38,662 bases of DNA from Desulfosporosinus sp. I2 (GTDB lineage Bacteria > Bacillota > Desulfitobacteriia > Desulfitobacteriales > Desulfitobacteriaceae): contig NZ_JYNH01000029.1 in the NCBI RefSeq assembly GCF_000960765.1, positions 1 through 38,662 on the forward strand, in the 5' to 3' direction. Made by a program: the position numbers and the translations under genes. Numbering within the stretch: position 1 is the first letter of the stretch; each line of letters starts with the position of its first letter. The notes beneath the pieces were generated by a model. It saw only the letters and a program-made list of their open reading frames with translations, ran no database searches and had not been told where the DNA came from. Positions 24,565-34,702 of this stretch are shown here, in pieces.

Positions 24565-25929
24565 CTACTTTCCGATACAAAATCGAGAAAAAATATCTTC
24601 AAGAAGAGATTCTTGCACATTATGCCCTGTTATTTCAGAAACGTATTGTAAGGCTTGGCGTATATCAATTGAAAGTATATCCCAAGGCATTCCTTGCTGC
24701 AAACTATTCAACGATTGGTTCAAGGCATTGTCACAGCGCTCCAGAGATGTAATATGACGTACATTGGAGAGAAGTGGATCAGTTGTACTAATACCCTCCC
24801 CCTGGTAAACCCGCTTTCGAATTTCCTTTTCAAGCTCATCAAAACCCTGAAGTTGAAGAACCGAAAAAGGAATCCAAAACCCTTTTTCGTTCATCGGAAT
24901 ATCTAATTGTCCTTTACTCAGTATATCAATTTTATTAACAAGAACAACAACCTTCTCAGAATAACAATCCAATATATGTCGCTCTACTTCAGACAGAGAC
25001 AGATTAGCCTGTACCACCAACAAAACTAAATCGGCAGTCTTTAAAGCTTTCCACGTTCTCTCAATTCCAAGACGTTCCACAAGATCATCACTCTCACAAA
25101 TACCAGCGGTATCAACCAACTGTAGAAGAATACCACCGACACTGACAGATTCTCGAATCTCATCTCGGGTTGTACCTGGAATATCTGTCACAATGGCTCT
25201 TTCCTCATGTAATAGTGCGTTTAACAAGCTCGATTTACCAACATTAGGCTGTCCTACAATAACTGTGTTTAACCCATCTCTTAAGACTTTCCCTGTTTTG
25301 CTTCCCTCTAGAAGCAATTTTGTTTCTGCGAGGACTTTATTAATAAGTGATTCTAGTGTCTCTCTATCTAAGCTGTCAACCTCATCTTCAGGAAAATCAA
25401 TTCCAGCTTCAATGAAAGCCAGAATTTCCAAAATTCCATCCCGTAAAGAAGTAATTTTCTCTGATAGTCCTCCACTCAATTGAGAAAGAGCTAAATTAGC
25501 AGACGTTTCGGTACGAGAACTAATTAAATCAATGATAGCCTCAGCTTGAACTAAGTCGAGCTTACCATTCAAAAATGCCCGTTTGGAAAACTCACCTGGC
25601 TCAGCTAATTGAGCACCATGACTAAGAATGGCTTTAAGAATTCTTTGGGCAACAAATAAGCCCCCATGACAATTAACCTCATAAACATCTTCTCCAGTAT
25701 AGGAGGAGGGGGCCAACATTCGCCCAACAAGAACTTCGTCTAAGGCCTTTGTCTGATCATAAAAAACACCACGGTTCAGAGTAAAACTTTCCCCACGAAG
25801 CCAACGCTCCTTATTCCGTGGTTTAAAGCATTCCTCAATAATCCTGGTCGCCATAGGACCACTTATACGTATAATATGAATACTTGCATCTCCTATGGCT
25901 GTTGACATAGCAACGATAGTATCACTCAA
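24565..25929 (-). CDS. mnmE: tRNA modification GTPase MnmE (TrmE)
   Basis: GTPase partner of MnmG in wobble uridine modification. The 454-residue protein has the tetrahydrofolate-binding N-terminal domain (DTIVAMSTAIGDASIHIIRI...), a helical domain, and an inserted G domain with GQPNVGKSSLLNALL, DIPGTTRDEI, DTAG and NKID. It ends with the invariant C-terminal CIGK motif. The start is TTG (25927-25929), with tggagatg about 10 bases upstream. The region before it contains the minimal repeat element and the jag terminator, so a separate promoter is likely in that gap. Confidence 0.96.
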   Translation of the reverse strand: MSDTIVAMSTAIGDASIHIIRISGPMATRIIEECFKPRNKERWLRGESFTLNRGVFYDQTKALDEVLVGRMLAPSSYTGEDVYEVNCHGGLFVAQRILKAILSHGAQLAEPGEFSKRAFLNGKLDLVQAEAIIDLISSRTETSANLALSQLSGGLSEKITSLRDGILEILAFIEAGIDFPEDEVDSLDRETLESLINKVLAETKLLLEGSKTGKVLRDGLNTVIVGQPNVGKSSLLNALLHEERAIVTDIPGTTRDEIRESVSVGGILLQLVDTAGICESDDLVERLGIERTWKALKTADLVLLVVQANLSLSEVERHILDCYSEKVVVLVNKIDILSKGQLDIPMNEKGFWIPFSVLQLQGFDELEKEIRKRVYQGEGISTTDPLLSNVRHITSLERCDNALNQSLNSLQQGMPWDILSIDIRQALQYVSEITGHNVQESLLEDIFSRFCIGK

Positions 25930-25997
25930 AATAATTCATCTCCATAAACTAAAAATGGATACTTTTCTCTATTCTTTTCAGTAATTGATTACTTTAT

Positions 25998-26040
25998 TAG
26001 TATAAAGAAAACTTGGCTGGCGCCCGAAGACTAGTATAAA
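25998..26040. repeat. Minimal form of the palindromic repeat element
   Basis: A 9-base direct repeat TAGTATAAA (25998-26006 and 26032-26040) brackets a block whose 24 bases at 26002-26025 are identical to 5672-5695. Its last 12 bases (26029-26040) equal 5910-5921. It is the long element with its internal palindromes missing. It directly touches the T run of the jag terminator. Confidence 0.85.
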
Positions 26041-26063
26041 AAAAGAGGGGGTTTTCCCCCTCT
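26038..26063 (-). terminator. Intrinsic terminator of the rnpA-yidD-yidC-jag transcript
   Basis: Perfect 8-pair GC-rich stem AGAGGGGG/CCCCCTCT (26044-26063), 4-base loop, seven T residues on the minus strand. The stem overlaps the jag stop codon by two bases. Confidence 0.92.
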
Positions 26064-26688
26064 ATCCTCTTTTAAGTGCTATTACCACACGACGATTTGG
26101 ATCATCACCTTCACTAAATGTTGATATTCTAGTTTCATCCTGTAAAGAAGTATGAATTATTCGTCGTTCATGGGGATTCATGGGTTCTAAGACAATTCTT
26201 GTTCCAGTTCTTTTGACCTTATCCGATAACCTTTTTGCAAGTCGGATGAGGGTTTCTTCACGACGAAGTCTATACCCTTCCACATCAACTACGATGCGTA
26301 CACGTTCAGAAAGTTTTTTAGCCACCGCCAAATTTGTTAAATATTGAAGAGCATCTAATGTATCTCCGCGTCTTCCGATCAAAAGTCCAAGTTCAGGACC
26401 ACTAATATTAATATGCCAATGTTCGCCTGTTTTACTTACCTGAATATCTGCTTTAATATCTATTGCCTGACAGATGCTATAAATAAATTCTGTTGCTAAA
26501 TCACCGGGATTATCTTCATAATAAACCTTTACTCTTGCCAGCTTAGTGCCGAAGAGGCCAAATAAACCTTTTTTAGTTGGTTCCTCTAATACTTCTACTT
26601 TAACGCGATCACGTTCAACAGCTAACTCCATTACCCCAGCAGTAATCGCCTCTTCAACCGTTTTCCCGGTTTTCTCTACAATCCTCAT
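26062..26688 (-). CDS. jag: Jag/KhpB RNA-binding protein
   Basis: Cytoplasmic RNA-binding protein co-conserved with YidC. Of 208 residues, the N-terminal Jag domain (about 1-52) has the KKGLFGLFG motif. A KH-II domain (about 75-140) has GPELGLLIGRRGDTLDALQY, and the C-terminal R3H domain (about 145-208) has PMNPHERRIIHTSLQD. In other Firmicutes KhpB with KhpA affects cell-wall synthesis and sRNA-like regulation. The ATG has a ggagg site. It lies 30 bases downstream of yidC; its stop is built into the operon terminator. Confidence 0.95.
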   Translation of the reverse strand: MRIVEKTGKTVEEAITAGVMELAVERDRVKVEVLEEPTKKGLFGLFGTKLARVKVYYEDNPGDLATEFIYSICQAIDIKADIQVSKTGEHWHINISGPELGLLIGRRGDTLDALQYLTNLAVAKKLSERVRIVVDVEGYRLRREETLIRLAKRLSDKVKRTGTRIVLEPMNPHERRIIHTSLQDETRISTFSEGDDPNRRVVIALKRG

Positions 26689-26718
26689 GAACGATCCTCC
26701 TCACGCCATCCACGTTCC

Positions 26719-27393
26719 CTATATAGCCTTCTTTGTTTGATTCGACAATCGTCTATTAATAAATAGCTGTTGAAAAATCGAAACAACGTTCATGGTTGCC
26801 CAATATAAGGCCAAACCCGCTGGCACAGTAGCACTAATATAAGCAAAGAATACTGGCATAATATAAAGCATCGTCTTTTGGGTAGGATCGGTACTAGCAT
26901 TAGGACTAGTTATTTTTGTTTGCAAATAAGTCGTTGCACCAGCAAAGAGCGGTAAAATCAAATGATATGAAAGCGTAAATCCATATATTTTTACTAAGTC
27001 AAAGCCAAGAAACCAATGGGCAGCTGCATTTGAGGGATCATAAGGAAAATTACGTAACGTGCTGTATAATGCCCAGAAAATAGGCAATTGGACAACGATC
27101 GGCAGACAACCACCTAAGGGGTTAACTTTATGTTCTTTGTATAACTCCATAACGGCTGCGTTAGCTTTTTCTTTGTCATTTTTATGTTTTTCTTGAAGAG
27201 CTTTGATTTTGGGTTGTAAATCAACGGTCTTGCGCATTGATGCCATTTGTTTGTAAGTTAACGGAAAAATCAAGGTTTTAATTAAAATAGTTAAAAGTAT
27301 AATCGCCACACCATAATTAGGAAGACCAATAGAAGCTGATAAATTATAGAGTATATTTAATAAATAAGTCATCCATTCAACAATAATATTCAC
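26719..27393 (-). CDS. yidC: Membrane protein insertase YidC (SpoIIIJ/Oxa1 type)
   Basis: Inserts and folds membrane proteins, with or without SecYEG. This short Gram-positive form has 224 residues and about five hydrophobic segments. It has family motifs VAIILLTILIKTLIFPLTYK and NPLGGCLPIVVQLPIFWALY, the latter just before the third helix, and the coiled cytoplasmic loop between the first two conserved helices (LQPKIKALQEKHKNDKEKAN). Unlike many Firmicute YidC proteins it lacks an obvious lipobox. The start is GTG with aaggaggg. Position between yidD and jag is the standard origin-region arrangement. Confidence 0.95.
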   Translation of the reverse strand: MNIIVEWMTYLLNILYNLSASIGLPNYGVAIILLTILIKTLIFPLTYKQMASMRKTVDLQPKIKALQEKHKNDKEKANAAVMELYKEHKVNPLGGCLPIVVQLPIFWALYSTLRNFPYDPSNAAAHWFLGFDLVKIYGFTLSYHLILPLFAGATTYLQTKITSPNASTDPTQKTMLYIMPVFFAYISATVPAGLALYWATMNVVSIFQQLFINRRLSNQTKKAI

Positions 27394-27404
27394 AAAAGCC
27401 CTCC

Positions 27405-27611
27405 TTAAACTGGGTCATGCCCACCAGGATGAAACGGATGACACTTTAAGATCCGTTTTAACGATTTCCAAAGTCCCATTATTATGCCATATTTTTTTAT
27501 TGCTTGCATCGAATATTCCGAGCAAGTGGGATAAAAACGGCAAGTTTGTCCCTTTAAAGGAGAAATAAAGATTTGATAAAAACGAATCAAGCCAATTAAA
27601 ATTCGCTTCAT
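27405..27611 (-). CDS. yidD: Membrane protein insertion efficiency factor YidD
   Basis: Small 68-residue protein with the typical YidD content: [33 protein letters not shown] and the C-terminal [11 protein letters not shown]. It is thought to aid YidC-dependent insertion. The three cysteine-containing motifs are intact. Its ATG overlaps the rnpA stop by four bases (ATGA) and it ends 11 bases before yidC, so the genes are translationally linked. Confidence 0.95.
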   Translation of the reverse strand: MKRILIGLIRFYQIFISPLKGQTCRFYPTCSEYSMQAIKKYGIIMGLWKSLKRILKCHPFHPGGHDPV

Positions 27612-27955
27612 TCCTGTTTACTCACTTTTATTAAGGTATTTGCATTTTTCAGCATATTCATCATGTATCTTTCTACTTCAGAGAAGGAAACTCCTTTGAT
27701 ACTCGCTCTAGCAATAAAAATTATTTCTAAATCATTTCTTATTTCTGAAATATGTAGTCGAATAACTTCTCTCATAAGTCTCTTTGCTCTATTTCGTTGA
27801 ACGGAATTGCCAACTTTTTTAGAAGCAATAAAACCAAAACGCTTAGGCCCTTTATGAATGTACATAGCAACATATTTTACAGAATAATTTTTACCTTCTT
27901 TGAAAATCAATCCGAAACTCGATTTATGGCGTAAGCGGAAATTTCTTTGTAACAT
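27608..27955 (-). CDS. rnpA: Ribonuclease P protein component
   Basis: Protein subunit of RNase P, which trims tRNA 5' leaders. From the chosen ATG (27953-27955) it is 115 residues, [20 protein letters not shown]. An earlier in-frame start at 27982 exists, but ggagg lies four bases before the chosen ATG, and the family normally begins at this point. The RNA-binding RNR motif is seen in [20 protein letters not shown]. It lies 125 bases after rpmH, with a terminator-like hairpin between. Confidence 0.95.
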   Translation of the reverse strand: MLQRNFRLRHKSSFGLIFKEGKNYSVKYVAMYIHKGPKRFGFIASKKVGNSVQRNRAKRLMREVIRLHISEIRNDLEIIFIARASIKGVSFSEVERYMMNMLKNANTLIKVSKQE

Positions 27956-28055
27956 AGCTCCTCCAAGCTTACATCCTTTCAATCATATTCTAACTCTTAA
28001 CGCTTCAATTTAAACGTTTTAAAAATTATTAATGACTCATAAGAAAAATTTATTT

Positions 28056-28080
28056 AAAAAAATGGCCACAAATTGCGGCC
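28056..28080 (-). terminator. Terminator after rpmH
   Basis: GGCCGCA/TGTGGCC hairpin (28064-28080) starting immediately after the rpmH stop, then a seven-base T run after one A (28056-28062). It may be partial, allowing more rpmH than rnpA mRNA. Confidence 0.75.
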
Positions 28081-28215
28081 TTAAACTGATAATTTTTTCC
28101 GACCTTTTAAGCGACGGCGCTTTATTACATTTCTCCCTGTTGGCGTACTCATTCTACTCAAAAAACCGTGAACGCGCTTATGACGCCGATTCTTCGGTTG
28201 ATAAGTTCTCTTCAA
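28081..28215 (-). CDS. rpmH: 50S ribosomal protein L34
   Basis: L34 of the large ribosomal subunit, 44 residues, very basic: [20 protein letters not shown], then [20 protein letters not shown]. This is a full match to the conserved L34 pattern. The start is TTG (28213-28215), with ggaggtg about 8-10 bases upstream. It is divergent from dnaA, and the intervening 357 bases hold its promoter and the upstream oriC boxes. A plus-strand frame over the same bases is only its shadow. Confidence 0.97.
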   Translation of the reverse strand: MKRTYQPKNRRHKRVHGFLSRMSTPTGRNVIKRRRLKGRKKLSV

Positions 28216-28277
28216 TTTAACGACACCTCCTTTATTTCAAACAAAAAAAAATCTAAAGTAATCAAACTTACTTAGAG

Positions 28278-28307
28278 ATTATACTCTAAAAAAATTTAAT
28301 CTGTCAA
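28278..28307 (-). promoter_or_regulatory. Consensus sigma-A promoter of rpmH
   Basis: Minus-strand TTGACA (28302-28307), 18 bases, TATAAT (28278-28283): both hexamers are perfect. It would give a leader of about 55 bases before the rpmH start. Confidence 0.88.
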
Positions 28308-28326
28308 GTAAAGGACTTTGACACTA

Positions 28327-28522
28327 TGTGGATAACTTAACCTAAAAAAGTTATCCACTGTGAATAATTTTCTAAAACTGACACTCTACCTGTTGATAAC
28401 CCCGTTGAAACTTGATATTATATTTCCACAGCACCTTGTGACCACAACAAACCGTGCAACAGTTTGTGCACAGTACGTAATTTATTCAAGTTATCCACAA
28501 ATGTGTATAAGTTTGTGTATAA
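28327..28522. other. oriC: oriC, DnaA-box cluster upstream of dnaA
   Basis: Non-coding region between rpmH and dnaA. Full TTATNCACA matches lie at 28327-28335 (minus), 28491-28499 (plus), 28502-28510 (minus) and 28514-28522 (minus). One-mismatch boxes lie at 28351-28359 and 28391-28399. Three boxes packed within 32 bases at 28491-28522 also lie just before the dnaA start region, fitting autoregulation. Confidence 0.9.
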
Positions 28523-28572
28523 CTTTTTTAATTGTCCTAATTCTTATAATTTTAGACAAGGGAGGTCCGTCC

Positions 28573-29937
28573 ATGCCACCACAACCACTGTCACCCCAGT
28601 TATTGTGGCAGGAAACTTTAGAAAAACTAAAAAATGAACTATCCAAGCCGAGCTTTGAGACATGGTTAAGCTCCACTAGGCTTCTTCATATCGAGGGTGA
28701 TACTTTAATCATTAGCGTTCCAAATGACTTTGCGAAGGACTGGTTGGAAAGTCGTTATGCACCCTTGATTCGATCTTCAGTTCAAGCTGTCTTAGGGCAT
28801 TCGGTCAGCCTCCGTTTTATTATTCCTTCTCCCGATGTCTCTTATACTGAGGATCCAGTAGTCATAAAACAGCAGGATTCCTCAATCACCCCTAAGTCAA
28901 TCGACCCTCAACACAACTCCCTTAATGCTAAATATATTTTTGATACATTTGTCATTGGTAACAGTAATCGCTTTGCCCATGCTGCTTCACTAGCTGTTGC
29001 AGAATCACCTGCTAAATCCTATAATCCTCTTTTTATCTATGGAGGGGTTGGTTTAGGAAAAACTCATCTCATGCATGCCATTGGACATCATGTTTTGCAA
29101 CGATCTCCTAATACTAAGGTGCTTTATGTTTCAAGTGAGAAATTTACGAATGAATTAATTGATTCAATTAGAGACGAAAACTCCATTGAATTTCGTAATC
29201 ATTACCGAAATGTTGATATCCTTCTGATTGATGATATTCAGTTTTTAGCAGGCAAAGAACGAACTCAAGAAGAGTTTTTTCATACATTTAATGCACTTCA
29301 TGAAGCGAATAAGCAAATTATTATTTCTTCTGATCGACCACCCAAAGAAATTCCAACATTAGAAGATCGTTTACGTTCGCGATTTGAATGGGGCCTAATC
29401 ACTGATATACAAGCACCTGACTTAGAAACACGGATCGCAATCCTAAGAAAAAAAGCAAAAATGGAAAATCTTCAAGTTCCTAACGAAGTTATGGTTTACA
29501 TTGCTGATAAAATTCATTCCAATATTCGTGAGCTTGAAGGTGCTCTTATTCGTGTAATGGCATTTGCTTCCCTCAGTTCATTTCCTATAACCACGGAAGT
29601 CGCAGTGGAAGCATTAAAAGATATTATTCCAGCCAATAACACTAAACAAATTACCATTGAAAATATCCAACAATCTGTAGCAGGCTTTTTTCATATGCCT
29701 CCTCATGAATTTAAAGCAAAAAAAAGAACCCGAGAAGTAGCCTTTCCTCGACAAATTGCAATGTACCTTTCACGACAACTTACTGATTCCTCGTTACCTA
29801 AAATTGGGGAGGAGTTCGGTGGAAGAGATCATACAACCGTTATGCATGCCCATGATAAAATAACCCAAGCAATTCTTAATGATCCTTTATTAGAAAAGAA
29901 AATTAATGAAATAATTCAACGCATTCAATCAGAGTGA
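28573..29937 (+). CDS. dnaA: Chromosomal replication initiator protein DnaA
   Basis: AAA+ initiator that binds DnaA boxes and opens oriC. The start is the ATG at 28573 ([20 protein letters not shown], 454 residues), with gggaggt 6 bases upstream. The frame is open back to 28360, but that part runs through DnaA boxes and encodes nothing family-like. Domain I is at 1-85, followed by a linker. The AAA+ core starts at about 118 with [18 protein letters not shown], Walker [14 protein letters not shown] (about 157-169) and Walker [21 protein letters not shown]. The C-terminal DNA-binding domain ends with the signature [15 protein letters not shown]. Confidence 0.98.
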   Translation: MPPQPLSPQLLWQETLEKLKNELSKPSFETWLSSTRLLHIEGDTLIISVPNDFAKDWLESRYAPLIRSSVQAVLGHSVSLRFIIPSPDVSYTEDPVVIKQQDSSITPKSIDPQHNSLNAKYIFDTFVIGNSNRFAHAASLAVAESPAKSYNPLFIYGGVGLGKTHLMHAIGHHVLQRSPNTKVLYVSSEKFTNELIDSIRDENSIEFRNHYRNVDILLIDDIQFLAGKERTQEEFFHTFNALHEANKQIIISSDRPPKEIPTLEDRLRSRFEWGLITDIQAPDLETRIAILRKKAKMENLQVPNEVMVYIADKIHSNIRELEGALIRVMAFASLSSFPITTEVAVEALKDIIPANNTKQITIENIQQSVAGFFHMPPHEFKAKKRTREVAFPRQIAMYLSRQLTDSSLPKIGEEFGGRDHTTVMHAHDKITQAILNDPLLEKKINEIIQRIQSE

Positions 29938-29947
29938 ACTTAAATTA

Positions 29948-30122
29948 TGTGAATAAGTTGTGCATAAATAATGAAAAGTTTTATGATTTAGTGATCCTTG
30001 TGGACATGTGGATAATTTTAATCCGTTTGTCCACACCTTTTTCAACATACTTTTTATCAGTAAAATAGCACGTTTAATTTACTTATCCACATGTTGACAG
30101 GTAATACTACTATAACGACTAC
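29948..30122. other. oriC: oriC, DnaA boxes and unwinding region downstream of dnaA
   Basis: In the 255-base dnaA-dnaN gap, TTATNCACA matches lie at 29948-29956, 29959-29967 and 30007-30015 (minus) and 30083-30091 (plus), with a one-mismatch box at 30027-30035. After the last box and 13 bases comes a run of triplets with A in the middle, TAC TAC TAT AAC GAC TAC (30105-30122), then AT-rich TTATTATCTTATTATTAATA. This matches the DnaA-box, spacer, DnaA-trio order of a basal unwinding system, as known in Bacillus subtilis. Confidence 0.85.
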
Positions 30123-30192
30123 TTATTATCTTATTATTAATAATGTCAGTTTAGAACAATGAAGATCTAAATAATTAGGAGGATTCAGTTGT

Positions 30193-31299
30193 ATGAAAAT
30201 CTTCTGTTCAAAAGATGCCCTGCTTGCTGGTGTAAATGCGGTTCAAAAGGCAATATCTAATAAAAATACATTACCTGTACTTCAGGGAATTTTGGTGACT
30301 GCAGAAGCTCAGTTTTTACATTTTTCTGCAACGGATCTTGAAATGGGGATTCGATGTCAAATACCATCCACTACTGTTACAGAAGAGGGAACAATGGTAG
30401 TCCCTGCAAAACTCTTCTCGGAAATTGTTCGTAAACTACCTGACACAACAATTACCTTAGAAGAAAAGGATAAATCAATCACGATTTGTTATAACGAATC
30501 CGAGATTGTATTAAATGGATATGATCCTGAAGAATTTCCTTTGCTTCCAGACCTTATGGAGCCCATTACGTTTACGTTACCCACTATAATTTTTAAGAAT
30601 ATGATTAGACAGACCGTATTTTCGTGTTCTACGGAAGAAAATCGGCCCGTATTTACTGGAACTTTACTTCAAATCGAAGGTACAAATATTCGCTTAGTTG
30701 CTACGGATACACACCGATTAGCCTTAAGTATAGCTTCAATATCTAACAGTGAAGAATCACGTTTTAGCGGAATTATACCTTCAAAAACACTCACTGAAAT
30801 TTATCGGTTGCTAAGAGACGAGGATGAAGAATTAACCATAAGTTATGGTAACAATCAAGTCGTTTTCCAGTTTGGATCAATATATTTGATATCTAGATTG
30901 ATAGAAGGGCAATTTCCAAACTATAAACAAGTCATTCCACAGTCATGTGAAACTAAAGTCATTTTAAGTGTAAGGAAACTTTTAGAATCAGTAGAACGGG
31001 CCTTAGTACTCACGCGTGACAAAAGTGGAGCCAACATTATTAAAATAAATGTTAAAAATAATGAATTAAAAATAGATCAGACCTCTGAATTAGGTAAAAT
31101 ATCTGAGCAGATAGTCGTTGAAATGGAAGGAAAAGATGTTACGATTGCATTTAATGCAAAATTTCTAATTGATGCTTTAAAGGTAATTGATAGCGATCAG
31201 ATATTATTTGAATTATCTGGACCATTTAGTCCGGGAGTAATGAGACCTTTGGATAATAGTAATTATATCTATCTTGTTTTACCGATTAGGACGGCATAA
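30193..31299 (+). CDS. dnaN: DNA polymerase III beta subunit (sliding clamp)
   Basis: Ring-shaped processivity clamp, 368 residues in three similar domains. Typical features are the N terminus MKIFCSKDALLAGVNAVQKA, LPVLQGILVTAE, LVATDTHRLALS (about residue 173) and the C-terminal FSPGVMRPLDNSNYIYLVLP, with the MRP motif near the protein-binding pocket. The ATG is preceded by taggagg, about 11 bases upstream. It lies 255 bases after dnaA, with the unwinding region between, and 8 bases before recF. Confidence 0.98.
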   Translation: MKIFCSKDALLAGVNAVQKAISNKNTLPVLQGILVTAEAQFLHFSATDLEMGIRCQIPSTTVTEEGTMVVPAKLFSEIVRKLPDTTITLEEKDKSITICYNESEIVLNGYDPEEFPLLPDLMEPITFTLPTIIFKNMIRQTVFSCSTEENRPVFTGTLLQIEGTNIRLVATDTHRLALSIASISNSEESRFSGIIPSKTLTEIYRLLRDEDEELTISYGNNQVVFQFGSIYLISRLIEGQFPNYKQVIPQSCETKVILSVRKLLESVERALVLTRDKSGANIIKINVKNNELKIDQTSELGKISEQIVVEMEGKDVTIAFNAKFLIDALKVIDSDQILFELSGPFSPGVMRPLDNSNYIYLVLPIRTA

Positions 31300-31307
31300 T
31301 TAAAATT

Positions 31308-32399
31308 ATGTTAATTAATAACATGCATCTCCAAAATTTTAGAAATTATGGCGATCAAAAGATTAAATTTATGCCTGGTACGAATATTCTAATAGGGGAT
31401 AATGGACAAGGTAAAACGAATATTGTTGAAGGAATTTATTATCTTTTAACAGGTAAATCATATCGGGTACAGCGGGAACACGATTTACTGCGCTGGGAAC
31501 AAAGTGAGTTTCATTTGTACGGAGATTTTATTTCCAAGAATCACAAAATTTTTTTGGAGAGTCATTATAAAAATAAAAAGAAAATGGTTAAAATTAATCA
31601 AGTACCGTGTCAACGCTTATCTGACTTTGTGGGCACGATTAATGTAATTTTTTTCTCTCCAGATGACCTTGTTATGATTAAAGGAGGTCCTTTAGAAAGA
31701 AGAAGGTTTTTAGATTTGCATATTGCCCAAATGAGGCCAGGGCATGTAAGTATTCTCAATGCTTATAATAAAGTTATTCAACAAAAAAGCGCTCTTCTTA
31801 AACTATCTCTAGAAAAATCCCATAAATATTCTCAGTTGCAACTTTGGAATGAGCAAATTATTGAATTAGGAATAAAAATAATGATCAATCGGGCTGACAT
31901 GACAGAACGATTACAAGCTGCAGCAGACTTAATTTATGACAATCTGACCTCTTATAAAGAAAAAATGCAGGTTTTTTATCTGGCTTTGGGAAAAAAAAAT
32001 CTTAGAGAGGCTATCAATGAATACCCTAAATTACTCAATGATAAATTGGATCAAGAAATAGAACGCCAGATGGTGTTAGTGGGTCCACATCGTGACGACC
32101 TTCAGATTCTTTTAAATGATAAACCAGCCCGTCTTTATGCATCTCAAGGACAACAGAGATCGATCGTCTTAAGTTTAAAGCTTGCAGAACTAGAGCTTAT
32201 AAATCAAGAAAAAGGAGAATATCCTCTTCTTCTTCTTGATGACGTATTGTCTGAATTGGATCGTTTCAGGAGAGAATACTTAATAAAATTCATAGAATTA
32301 TCTCGTATTCAAACAATCATAACCATGACAAGTGCTGATAATCACCAGTTAGGTACACTATATCGTGTGGAACAAGGACATATAAGGAGGGAGCCTTAG
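31308..32399 (+). CDS. recF: DNA replication and repair protein RecF
   Basis: SMC-like ATPase that helps load RecA at gaps. The 363-residue protein has MLINNMHLQNFRNYGDQKI at the start, Walker A GDNGQGKTN (about 30-38), LSGS-like signature ASQGQQRSIVLSLKLAE and Walker B YPLLLLDDVLSELD. The ribosome site is weak, suggesting coupling to dnaN, which ends 8 bases upstream. It directly abuts remB. Confidence 0.97.
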   Translation: MLINNMHLQNFRNYGDQKIKFMPGTNILIGDNGQGKTNIVEGIYYLLTGKSYRVQREHDLLRWEQSEFHLYGDFISKNHKIFLESHYKNKKKMVKINQVPCQRLSDFVGTINVIFFSPDDLVMIKGGPLERRRFLDLHIAQMRPGHVSILNAYNKVIQQKSALLKLSLEKSHKYSQLQLWNEQIIELGIKIMINRADMTERLQAAADLIYDNLTSYKEKMQVFYLALGKKNLREAINEYPKLLNDKLDQEIERQMVLVGPHRDDLQILLNDKPARLYASQGQQRSIVLSLKLAELELINQEKGEYPLLLLDDVLSELDRFRREYLIKFIELSRIQTIITMTSADNHQLGTLYRVEQGHIRREP

Positions 32400-32660
32400 A
32401 TGTATTTACATCTTGGCAGTAATGTTCTTATTAATAAGGATAAAATCATTGCAATAATTGATTTAGATACAACTAAGACAGGTCAGATAAACCGTGACTA
32501 TTTTAATAACCTTAAAAAAAATAAAAATGTAAATTATATCTGTCAAGAAGGTAAAGAAAAAACACTAATTTTAACACTAAATGAACTATTTTTTTCAACT
32601 ATTTCGTCTACAACATTATTCAAACGTTCATTTAGTGATAAGTCAATCGATTTTTACTAG
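32400..32660 (+). CDS. remB: RemB-like DUF370 protein (extracellular matrix regulator family)
   Basis: Small 86-residue protein of the RemB/YaaB (DUF370) family, usually found between recF and gyrB in Firmicutes. MYLHLGSNVLINKDKIIAII is the family N terminus (LGxxxxI, followed by IAIIDLDT). The C-terminal half is lysine- and serine-rich and less conserved. RemA-type relatives bind DNA and activate matrix genes; the RemB role is less defined. The start ATG follows the recF stop without a gap, with aaggaggg upstream inside recF. Confidence 0.88.
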   Translation: MYLHLGSNVLINKDKIIAIIDLDTTKTGQINRDYFNNLKKNKNVNYICQEGKEKTLILTLNELFFSTISSTTLFKRSFSDKSIDFY

Positions 32661-34688
<2,028 letters not shown>

Positions 34689-34702
34689 AGGAGTGCTCAT
34701 TG

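Noticed and set aside
28032-28220. Plus-strand open frame opposite rpmH
   Set aside because: It is a shadow of the conserved L34 gene on the other strand.
28243-28275. Hairpin followed by nine T residues before rpmH, resembling an attenuator
   Set aside because: The stem is AT-rich with a bulge, and its first arm overlaps the expected transcription start (about 28271), so it would not be fully transcribed.
28360-28572. Upstream extension of the dnaA reading frame
   Set aside because: It runs through DnaA boxes, has no ribosome site, and family members start at the MPPQ-like position, which has gggaggt before it.
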